From Oscillospiraceae bacterium (lineage in GTDB: Bacteria; Bacillota_A; Clostridia; Oscillospirales; Oscillospiraceae), in assembly GCA_017455225.1 (NCBI GenBank), contig JAFTBL010000023.1, positions 1 through 7,822 on the forward strand: a stretch of DNA of 7,822 bases. The letters run 5' to 3'. The notes beneath the pieces were generated by a model, which worked only from the letters and a program-made list of their open reading frames with translations, did not search any database and was not told the origin of the DNA. Positions 1 to 5,015 of the stretch are shown piece after piece. The position numbers were made by a program, and so were the translations under genes. Position 1 is the stretch's first letter. Each line of letters starts with the position of its first letter.

Positions 1-207
1 ATCCTCTCCGGCATCCACGCCTACTATGAGCCGGAGGAGCTGGTGGGCAAGACGGCCATCGCCATCACCAATCTGCCGCCCCGTGCCATGATGGGCATCG
101 ACTCCTGCGGCATGCTGATCTCCGCCGTCCATCAGGAGGCGGGAGAGGAGAAGCTGCACCTGCTGATGGTGGATCCCCATATCCCCGCCGGCGCCAAGCT
201 CTATTGA
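1..207 (+). CDS. metG: Methionyl-tRNA synthetase, C-terminal tRNA-binding domain (partial, 5' end outside window)
   Basis: The first 68 codons are open in frame 1 and end at TGA (205-207). The peptide is the second half of an EMAP/Trbp111-type OB-fold tRNA-binding domain. Visible hallmarks are SGIHAYYEPEELVGK near the start, the NLPPRAMMGIDSCGML core (the family pattern is NLxPxxxMGxxSxGMLL) and a VDPHIPAGAKLY tail. In Clostridia this domain is normally fused to the C-terminus of MetG, where it raises affinity for tRNA during charging of tRNA-Met in the cytoplasm. The ending resembles that of MetG proteins, but the catalytic domain is not in the window. A free-standing Trbp111/CsaA-like protein of about 110 residues is therefore the alternative. 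A strong terminator follows the stop, so this is the last gene of its transcript. Confidence 0.8.
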   Translation: MLSGIHAYYEPEELVGKTAIAITNLPPRAMMGIDSCGMLISAVHQEAGEEKLHLLMVDPHIPAGAKLY

Positions 208-223
208 TCCCAAATGAAAAAGC

Positions 224-258
224 GCGCCCGCTGCCGGGATGGCGGCGGGCGCATTTTT
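224..258. terminator. Bidirectional intrinsic terminator after metG
   Basis: A 12-bp stem (224-235 pairing with 241-252, one G-T wobble, 5-base loop) is followed by five T at 254-258. A run of A at 217-221 before the stem gives a T-tract on the other strand. It should stop + transcription from metG and can also stop leftward transcription that reads past the DUF11 gene. Confidence 0.9.
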
Positions 259-296
259 ATGCCAAAAGCCGTGCTCACAGCGGGGAAACCGTGGTA

Positions 297-319
297 AAAA
301 GGCGCGCTCAACGCCTTTT
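297..319 (-). terminator. Probable terminator of the DUF11-type gene
   Basis: Inverted repeat AAAAGGCG (297-304) and CGCCTTTT (312-319) with a 7-base loop, starting 8 bases past the - strand stop codon. Read leftward, the GGCG/CGCC stem is followed by TTTTT. The GC part of the stem is only 4 bp, so it is weaker than the hairpin at 224-258, which would act as a back-up. Confidence 0.6.
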
Positions 320-326
320 GCCCGGT

Positions 327-1178
327 TTACACCGTGCCGGTCAGCACCAGCACACTCTCGCCGGGCGCGACGGTGTACGCGCCGGTGATGGGATCCTGCG
401 TGTACACCGCGGCGGGCACGGTCACGGCGCCCGCTGCGGAGGCGAAGGCGCCGGTGGTTTCGTCATAGGTGTACTGGTCGCCCTCCGTCCACGCCGTGCC
501 GTTGAAGGTCACGGTCAGGCCGGACAGAGCGGGATCCAGCGTGTCGGCCAACACCAGCGCCGCAGCTGCGTCGGCGGCGCTGCCCTCGTTGCGCACGGTG
601 ATGGTATAGCTCAGCGTGTCGCCGGGGGAGACGCGGCTGGGCGTCATCTCCTTCAGCAGGGACAGCAGGGGGGCGTTCTCAGCGGGGGTGACGGCAGAGG
701 CAGACACCGCGCTTATCCGCGCTTCACCGGCGACGGTGGCGGTGTTGGTCAGCTGGGCGCCGTCGCCCAAGGGGGCGTACTCGTTGACCTGCGCCTGATA
801 GATCAGCATGGCGTTGCCGCCGGCGGGCACGGTCAGGCCGCTGAACACCAGCGGGGGCCCGGCGGTCACGGCGGGATCTGCCTGCAAAACCCCCTCCACG
901 AAATAGTGGGCTGAGCCGGCCACATAGGTCAGGGGATACAGCGTCTCCGTGCCGAAGGCGTAGGCGCCCAGATCGTCCGTCACGGTCAGATCGGTCATCT
1001 CCGCGGAGCCTGCGTTCATCAGGCTCACGGCATAGGTCAGCACCTCGCCGGGGTGATATGCCCCGCTGACGGAGGTCTTGGCGGCGGTCAGCTGCTCCAC
1101 CAGCTCGCCGGTGGTCACGTTGGACAGCAGCGTCACGCCGCCGTAAGAAAGAGTTGCTTGATTGGTGAAAGTTGCCAT
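327..1178 (-). CDS. DUF11-repeat (conserved repeat domain) protein, no visible signal peptide
   Basis: 283 residues. The start is fixed by a GAGGAGG ribosome site (1186-1192) seven bases before the ATG at 1178. Two beta-rich repeats of the DUF11 type are visible. Residues about 30-150 carry TYAVSLMNAGSAEMTDLTVT and later LTNTATVAG; residues about 168-283 carry LSYTITVRNEGSAADAA and end in VAPGESVLVLTGTV. These patterns (tY.i.v.N.G......v.v.D, then NtAtv) define the Ig-like fold found in surface and stalk proteins of Gram-positive bacteria. Oddly, the N-terminus (MATFTNQATLSYGG) has no hydrophobic signal segment, and the C-terminus has no LPXTG motif, membrane helix or SLH domain. Export and anchoring are therefore unexplained. 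It is monocistronic and divergent from the transketolase genes. No clear -35 was found; TAGAAT (1231-1236) and TATACT (1197-1202) are possible -10 elements. Its function is unknown. Confidence 0.85.
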   Translation of the reverse strand: MATFTNQATLSYGGVTLLSNVTTGELVEQLTAAKTSVSGAYHPGEVLTYAVSLMNAGSAEMTDLTVTDDLGAYAFGTETLYPLTYVAGSAHYFVEGVLQADPAVTAGPPLVFSGLTVPAGGNAMLIYQAQVNEYAPLGDGAQLTNTATVAGEARISAVSASAVTPAENAPLLSLLKEMTPSRVSPGDTLSYTITVRNEGSAADAAAALVLADTLDPALSGLTVTFNGTAWTEGDQYTYDETTGAFASAAGAVTVPAAVYTQDPITGAYTVAPGESVLVLTGTV

Positions 1179-1207
1179 GGAAGGGCCTCCTCATAGAGTA
1201 TAGGTGA

Positions 1208-1224
1208 CGCGGAGGAACTCCGCG
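1208..1224. promoter_or_regulatory. 7-bp inverted repeat upstream of the DUF11-type gene
   Basis: CGCGGAG (1208-1214) and CTCCGCG (1218-1224) form a perfect inverted repeat with a 3-base loop, 16 bases upstream of the GAGGAGG ribosome site. It could be a leader-RNA hairpin or an operator. It has no T-tract and is not a terminator. The pairing is seen directly; the role is inference. Confidence 0.35.
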
Positions 1225-1301
1225 CTTCCCATTCTATGGCGCCGTCGCACCGGTCGTGCCGGGGCAAACAGAAAAAAATGGAAATGAGGCGGAAGTTGCT
1301 C

Positions 1302-1330
1302 TTGTTTCTGCCGCCCGGCTGTGGTACACT
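1302..1330 (+). promoter_or_regulatory. Sigma-A-type promoter of the transketolase operon
   Basis: TTGTTT (1302-1307), a 17-base spacer, then TACACT (1325-1330) with a TG one base upstream (extended -10). The predicted start near 1337 leaves a leader of about 65 bases before the ATG at 1403. It is the best-spaced promoter match in the 224-base divergent gap. Confidence 0.6.
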
Positions 1331-1353
1331 CGTAGTCGTAATAAGGCAGGCGG

Positions 1354-1376
1354 CAGCGGGGGCGGCGCCTCCGCTG
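1354..1376 (+). promoter_or_regulatory. GC-rich hairpin in the transketolase 5' leader
   Basis: CAGCGGGGG (1354-1362) pairs with CCTCCGCTG (1368-1376), giving a 9-bp stem with one G-T wobble and a 5-base loop. It ends nine bases before the AAAGGAG ribosome site, leaving that site single-stranded. No U-tract follows, so it is not an intrinsic terminator. It may stabilise the message or bind a regulator; no known riboswitch class is recognised. Confidence 0.35.
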
Positions 1377-1402
1377 TGCAAAACGAAAGGAGAACTTGCA
1401 AC

Positions 1403-2236
1403 ATGGACGTGAAGAAGATCGAAGTGCTGGCCGCACAGATCCGGCTGGAAACGCTGCGGGTCATCCACTCGCTGGGCTTCGGCCACGTGGGCGGCTCCAT
1501 GGATCTGGCCGATCTGATGGCGGTGCTGTACGGCGAAGTCATGCACTATGATCCCAAGAACCCCCGCTGGGCGGATCGCGACTGGCTGGTAATGTCCAAG
1601 GGTCACGCCGGCCCGGTGGTGTACGCCACCTTCGGCCTGATGGGCTTTTATCCCATGGAAGAGGCCTACACCCTCAACAAGCCCCACACCCATTTCCCCA
1701 GCCATACCGACTGCAAGCTGACCCCCGGCGTAGACATTACCACCGGGTCTTTGGGTCAGGGCGTGTCCACGGCGGTGGGCGCCGCCCTCGGCAACAAGCT
1801 GGACGGCCGCAGCAACCGGGTGTTCTGCATCGTGGGCGACGGCGAGGCGGACGAGGGGCAGGTCTGGGAGGCCTTCCATCTGGCCTATGCCAAGAAGCTG
1901 GACAACATTATTTTCTTCATCGATAAGAACGGCTATCAGCTGGACGGCAGCACCGAGGCCATCCTCGATCACGGCGATCTGGCGGCCAAGGCTGCCGGCT
2001 TCGGCCTGTACACCCAGGAGATCGACGGGCATGACGTGAACGCCATCTATCAGGCCATCCAGAACGCCTTTGCCAAGAAGGGCGTGCCCTCCTGCATCGT
2101 GCTGGATACGATCAAGGCCAAGGGCGCGACCTTTGCCGAGCCCAAGCATGAGCATTCCTCGCAGCCCAGCGAGGACAAGTGGCAGGAGGCGCTGGCCGCC
2201 TCCGAGGCGGCGCTGGCTGCGCTGCAGAACGCATAA
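1403..2236 (+). CDS. Transketolase, N-terminal (thiamine diphosphate-binding) subunit
   Basis: 277 residues, the usual length of the N-terminal half in organisms with split transketolase. Together with the next gene product it transfers two-carbon ketol units between sugar phosphates in the cytoplasm (pentose-phosphate pathway). Visible motifs in order are GHVGGSMDL (27-35), SKGH (65-68), TGSLGQG (114-120), and the ThDP/metal motif GDGE (145-148), closed by N176 in DKNGYQLDG. The ATG at 1403 is chosen because AAAGGAG (1386-1392) sits ten bases upstream and the protein then begins MDVKKIEVLAAQ, as family members do. In-frame sequence back to 1256 is not family-like and overlaps the promoter. 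The partner gene follows after 15 bases. Sequence cannot separate ordinary transketolase from a specialised one acting on other ketose phosphates, although the operon holds only these two genes, which favours a housekeeping role. Confidence 0.93.
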   Translation: MDVKKIEVLAAQIRLETLRVIHSLGFGHVGGSMDLADLMAVLYGEVMHYDPKNPRWADRDWLVMSKGHAGPVVYATFGLMGFYPMEEAYTLNKPHTHFPSHTDCKLTPGVDITTGSLGQGVSTAVGAALGNKLDGRSNRVFCIVGDGEADEGQVWEAFHLAYAKKLDNIIFFIDKNGYQLDGSTEAILDHGDLAAKAAGFGLYTQEIDGHDVNAIYQAIQNAFAKKGVPSCIVLDTIKAKGATFAEPKHEHSSQPSEDKWQEALAASEAALAALQNA

Positions 2237-2251
2237 GGGAGGGTACGAACG

Positions 2252-3223
2252 ATGAAAGTGAATCTGATCGGGAACCACGCCAAGGACAGTCGCGCCTGCC
2301 GCGACGGCATGGCGCTGACGCTGAAGGCCATGATGGCGGAGGATCCCTCCGTCTGCTACGTGGACTGCGACCTGATGGGCTGCGTGAACACCAAACAGCT
2401 GATGGAGCTGTATCCGGGTCGCGCCCTCGAGGCCGGCATTGCCGAGGGCAACGCCGCCGGTGTGGCGGCGGGTCTGGCCGCCACCGGCAAGAAGGTGTAT
2501 CTCCACTCCTTCGGCCCCTTCGCCTCCCGCCGCTGCTATGACCAGATCTATATGTCCGCCGCCTACGCCGATCTCCCCGTCCACGTGATGGGCAGCGACG
2601 CCGGCGTCAGCGCGGCCTTCAACGGCGGCACCCACATGCCGCTGGAGGACGGCGCCATGTACATGTCCATTCCCAACGCGGTGGTGTTCGACGTGTGCGA
2701 TTATGACCAGCTGGCCTACGTGACCCGTGCTCAGGCGGAGATCCCGTACGTGACCTATACCCGCTTCGTGCGCAAGAGCTTCAAGACCATCTACGGCGAG
2801 GGCACCGAGTTCCAGTGGGGCAAGGGCGTTGTCCTGCACGAGAGCGCGCAGGATCAGGCCACCGTCATCACCTCCGGCATCATGGTGGACGAGGCGCTGC
2901 TGGCCTATGAGCAGCTGAAGGAGCAGGGCGTCAACGTCCGGGTGGTGGACATGTTCACGTGGAAGCCGCTGGATGAGGAGCTGGTGCTCAAGTGCGCCAG
3001 GGAGACCGGCGCCATCGTCACCGCCGAGAACCACAACGTCACCTGCGGTCTGGGCAGCGCCGTGGCCAACTGTCTGGCCAAGAACCTGCCCACCGTGCAG
3101 GAGTTCGTGGGCGTGCAGGACCGGTTCGGTCAGGTAGGCCCTCAGGATTTCCTGATGGACGAGTACGGCCTGCGCGCCGCCAACATCGTGGAGGCGGTGA
3201 AAAAGGCCATCGGCCGCAAGTAA
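2252..3223 (+). CDS. Transketolase, C-terminal (pyrimidine-binding) subunit
   Basis: 323 residues. The ATG at 2252 is preceded by GGGAGGG (2237-2243) at eight bases, directly after the stop of the first subunit. The Pyr domain includes EAGIAEGNAAGVAAGLA (60-76). E65 corresponds to the glutamate that activates the thiamine aminopyrimidine ring in the partner's active site, and HSFGPFASRRCYDQI (85-99) is the conserved segment that packs on the cofactor. The remaining part (about 185-323), starting near KGVVLHESAQDQATVITSG, is the transketolase C-terminal domain. No residue of these motifs is missing, so the enzyme looks active. The two genes should be cotranscribed and translated in near-equal amounts for the heterotetramer. 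Related split 1-deoxyxylulose-5-phosphate synthase-like or specialised ketose-phosphate transketolases share this layout, so substrate remains inferred. A strong terminator follows. Confidence 0.92.
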   Translation: MKVNLIGNHAKDSRACRDGMALTLKAMMAEDPSVCYVDCDLMGCVNTKQLMELYPGRALEAGIAEGNAAGVAAGLAATGKKVYLHSFGPFASRRCYDQIYMSAAYADLPVHVMGSDAGVSAAFNGGTHMPLEDGAMYMSIPNAVVFDVCDYDQLAYVTRAQAEIPYVTYTRFVRKSFKTIYGEGTEFQWGKGVVLHESAQDQATVITSGIMVDEALLAYEQLKEQGVNVRVVDMFTWKPLDEELVLKCARETGAIVTAENHNVTCGLGSAVANCLAKNLPTVQEFVGVQDRFGQVGPQDFLMDEYGLRAANIVEAVKKAIGRK

Positions 3224-3245
3224 GCGAAAACCGACACTGCAAACA

Positions 3246-3277
3246 AAAAAAGCGACAGGTTTTACCTGTCGCTTTTT
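3246..3277 (+). terminator. Intrinsic terminator of the transketolase operon
   Basis: AGCGACAGGT (3251-3260) and ACCTGTCGCT (3264-3273) form a perfect 10-bp stem with a TTT loop. It is followed by T at 3274-3277 and flanked on the left by a run of A (3245-3250), so the element is nearly symmetric and may work in both directions. It begins about 22 bases after the stop codon. Confidence 0.92.
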
Positions 3278-3329
3278 GGCGCAGAGGGGAAGCTGAAGCA
3301 TCTCCGGTGGATCCGGGCTCGCTTGAAAA

Positions 3330-3384
3330 CAACCTTTCCGTCACGTCGTTGTTGCAAATTTTGCTGTTCGGGTGTTATTAATAT
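3330..3384 (+). promoter_or_regulatory. Possible promoter region of the sigma/anti-sigma module
   Basis: CAACCTTT (3330-3337) resembles the AAC-containing -35 of ECF promoters, which would fit autoregulation, and CGTC occurs at 3339 and 3344. These CGTC copies are much too close to act as the matching -10. A housekeeping alternative is TAATAT (3379-3384), but the TTGCAA at 3352-3357 is 21 bases away. Neither reading is convincing; only the general position is supported. Confidence 0.22.
3349..3359 (+). repeat. Direct repeat copy 1, upstream of the sigma factor gene
   Basis: The 11-mer TTGTTGCAAAT occurs here and again at 4757-4767, two bases after the anti-sigma stop codon. The identity is exact and is followed by partly similar sequence (GCTG and CGG in both). 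Whether this marks a past insertion or is chance is unknown. Confidence 0.4.
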
Positions 3385-3419
3385 AGAGCCCAAAATAGAG
3401 AAAGAGGAGCAAAAACGGT

Positions 3420-3986
3420 ATGTTGATATTCTTTTCCGTGGAACTTGATTCCCCCACCAAGAGGAAGTTTATGGAGGATTGCGTGGAGGAGTACGGATTG
3501 CTGATGTATACGACGGCCAAAAGGATCGTGGGAGAGGAAGAGGCCGCCGACGTAGTGCAGGACGGGGTCATCCGCCTCATAAAGCATATCGACACGATCA
3601 TGGAGCTGCCCCGGAGCGGCCTGACCGGCTATATCGTCACCACGATCAGGAACACGGCGCTGGATCGGCTCTCGGCTGCCTCGAACAGGCAAAAACACAG
3701 GGGAGAAGGAGACCCCGACGAGGTGGAGAGCACAGCGCATTCCGGCCGGGAAACCGAGTTTCTGGTGCTGCAAAAAGAGGATCAGGGTCAGTTTTGGGAG
3801 ATATGGTCGCAGATACCGGAAGCGGAGCGGGAGCTTTTGGAGAAGAAGTACATCATGGAAATGCCGGATGAGGAGATCGCAAAAGAGCTGGGCTGCAAGG
3901 CGGACAGCGTCCGCATGAAATTGACCCGTGCCCGCAGAAAAGCGATGGACGTCTATAAGGAGTGGAAAAACAATGACAAGGCTTGA
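3420..3986 (+). CDS. ECF-type RNA polymerase sigma-70 factor
   Basis: 188 residues, typical ECF size, with only regions 2 and 4. Region 2 covers about residues 20-87. It includes ADVVQDGVIRLIKHID (43-58), the core-binding helix pattern, and YIVTTIRNTALDRL (71-84), the -10-recognition part. A linker rich in charged residues (88-122) follows. Region 4 spans about 124-176, with the helix-turn-helix MPDEEIAKELGCKADSVRMK (148-167). It should direct RNA polymerase to a small regulon when released by its anti-sigma factor. The ATG at 3420 follows AGAGGAG (3403-3409) by ten bases. The end overlaps the next gene by 14 bases, implying translational coupling. No target gene or clear ECF promoter is seen in the window. 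The stimulus cannot be read from the sequence; envelope stress is the usual case for such pairs. Confidence 0.92.
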   Translation: MLIFFSVELDSPTKRKFMEDCVEEYGLLMYTTAKRIVGEEEAADVVQDGVIRLIKHIDTIMELPRSGLTGYIVTTIRNTALDRLSAASNRQKHRGEGDPDEVESTAHSGRETEFLVLQKEDQGQFWEIWSQIPEAERELLEKKYIMEMPDEEIAKELGCKADSVRMKLTRARRKAMDVYKEWKNNDKA

Positions 3987-4755
3987 AAGATTGTATGAAA
4001 ACTACGAGGACGCGTTGTTTTCACTTTTAATGGAAGACGTGGCCGAGGCGGAAGGAAGAGCCGCCCTGGAGGAGAACGAGCGGCTGAAAAACGACCCGTC
4101 CGCCGCCTTAAGCGAGGGGCTGCAGCGAAAAATGATGGGGGCGATCCGTCGCGGCTTTGCCATGCGGGATCTGCGCACGGCAGGGCGCATAAGCGTCAAG
4201 GTGATCGGGAAGGTCGCCATTTTGGTGACGGCGTTTGTACTGTCGTTTTCCATAGCGTTTGCTGCCTCTGCGGAGGTAAGGGAAGCGGCTGCGGAATGGA
4301 TCATAAGCACGTACGACGATCATCTCGAGTTTGTTATAAAGGACGATGATGCTTTGAACAATGATGAGGTTCAGGGCAGTTCCAGACGAAATGTAATAGG
4401 AAACGTAGAGGTAGACATCGGCTGGCTGCCCGATGATATGAAGCTTTTTGTGTCCTCCCGGGGAGAAAACTATATCATTCTCGATTACAGAGATCGGGAA
4501 GAGATAAAACAATTCATTGTCTATATAAAAGAGGCTATGGAGGGTGGAAGATTTAGTATTGACTCAGAGGATTGCCAGTTGTCATTTATGAACATTCAGG
4601 GAAAGTCGGCGCTGGTCAGCACGAAAAAGCAGTCTAATACGATATTTATGCCAATGGATGAGATTGGAGCGGTGGCTATTTATAACAGCGAAGGCATGTC
4701 ACCGGAAACCGTGAAAAAGATTACAGATACGCTGACGATCACCATTAAAGAATGA
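3973..4755 (+). CDS. Membrane-anchored anti-sigma factor with DUF4367-like extracellular domain
   Basis: 260 residues. The start at 3973 is chosen over an in-frame ATG at 3928 because AAGGAG (3957-3962) lies ten bases upstream and the shorter form gives a sensible cytoplasmic N-terminus. Residues 1-75 are charged and helical (MTRLERLYENYEDALFSLLM) and would bind the sigma factor. One membrane helix spans about 79-98 (VIGKVAILVTAFVLSFSIAF). The remaining 160 residues are predicted to lie outside; VEVDIGWLPDD (145-155) and the C-terminal ETVKKITDTLTI resemble DUF4367 sensor domains linked to clostridial ECF systems. No zinc-binding HxxxCxxC motif is seen, so it is not a ZAS-type anti-sigma. The DNA for the extracellular part is much richer in A+T than its neighbours: 19 of 60 bases are G or C at 4501-4560. 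The role is inferred from the pairing and topology; the ligand is unknown. Confidence 0.82.
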   Translation: MTRLERLYENYEDALFSLLMEDVAEAEGRAALEENERLKNDPSAALSEGLQRKMMGAIRRGFAMRDLRTAGRISVKVIGKVAILVTAFVLSFSIAFAASAEVREAAAEWIISTYDDHLEFVIKDDDALNNDEVQGSSRRNVIGNVEVDIGWLPDDMKLFVSSRGENYIILDYRDREEIKQFIVYIKEAMEGGRFSIDSEDCQLSFMNIQGKSALVSTKKQSNTIFMPMDEIGAVAIYNSEGMSPETVKKITDTLTITIKE

Positions 4756-4756
4756 T

Positions 4757-4767
4757 TTGTTGCAAAT
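4757..4767 (+). repeat. Direct repeat copy 2, downstream of the anti-sigma gene
   Basis: Exact second copy of TTGTTGCAAAT, 1,408 bases after copy 1. The two copies bracket the sigma/anti-sigma genes almost exactly. The local sequence ATTTG-TTG-CAAAT (4755-4767) is also a small inverted repeat, which copy 1 does not share in full. Confidence 0.4.
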
Positions 4768-4835
4768 GCTGCAGTACGGTGTCACCTCAAAACACGCAGT
4801 CAGCGCAATATCACTCGCCGCAGGCGAATATAACT

Positions 4836-4865
4836 GAAAAATCCGTCCAAAAGGACGGATTTTTC
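4836..4865 (+). terminator. Intrinsic terminator of the sigma/anti-sigma operon
   Basis: GAAAAATCCGTCC (4836-4848) and GGACGGATTTTTC (4853-4865) form a perfect 13-bp inverted repeat with an AAAA loop. The five T at 4860-4864 form the termination tract for + transcription, and the A run gives the same on the other strand. It lies about 80 bases after the anti-sigma stop. Confidence 0.9.
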
Positions 4866-4901
4866 TGGCCAGCGCCCGGGCAAAAACGCCTCATAATCCC
4901 G

Positions 4902-4949
4902 CACAAAGCGGAAAACACCGTCCCTCGGGACGGTGTTTTCCGCTTTGTG
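4902..4949. terminator. 23-bp perfect palindromic hairpin between convergent genes, probable bidirectional terminator
   Basis: Positions 4902-4924 pair without mismatch with 4927-4949 (two-base centre, effectively a CTCG tetraloop), extended by a G-T wobble at 4901/4950. The inner core ACCGTCCC/GGGACGGT is flanked by AAAA and TTTT, making a terminator in both orientations. Continued pairing outside the T-run (CACAAAGCGG/CCGCTTTGTG) makes the stem far longer than needed. On the - strand it lies 66 bases after the LacI-family gene and is its likely terminator. Confidence 0.75.
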
Positions 4950-5015
4950 TTTCGATGGCCGGATTATTCCTGCCGCAGAGTGCCATATCGATTTTGCGCG
5001 GTATGTCCGCCGTCT

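Noticed and set aside
204..914. A + strand frame of 236 codons opposite the DUF11-type gene.
   Set aside because: Arg/Gly/His-rich shadow of the - strand gene; it runs through two terminators and shows no recognisable domain.
1256..1402. A 49-codon N-terminal extension of the first transketolase subunit.
   Set aside because: It covers the predicted promoter and leader, is not family-like, and the AAAGGAG site points to 1403.
1403..3223. The transketolase pair as part of the same pathway as the TPI-like/FucI-like operon (for example sulfo- or apiose-type pathways that use split transketolases).
   Set aside because: The two loci are almost 3 kb apart, separated by terminators, a sigma module and opposite-strand genes; nothing in the window links them beyond proximity.
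1133..3301. A 722-codon open frame on the - strand across the transketolase genes.
   Set aside because: It is antisense to two well-supported enzyme genes with full motifs. It has a low-complexity His/Gly/Ala/Val-rich composition typical of the reverse reading of GC-rich codons, and no ribosome site.
3928..3972. Upstream ATG for the anti-sigma factor.
   Set aside because: The ATG at 3973 has a well-placed AAGGAG; the longer form would overlap the sigma gene by 59 bases and lacks a ribosome site.
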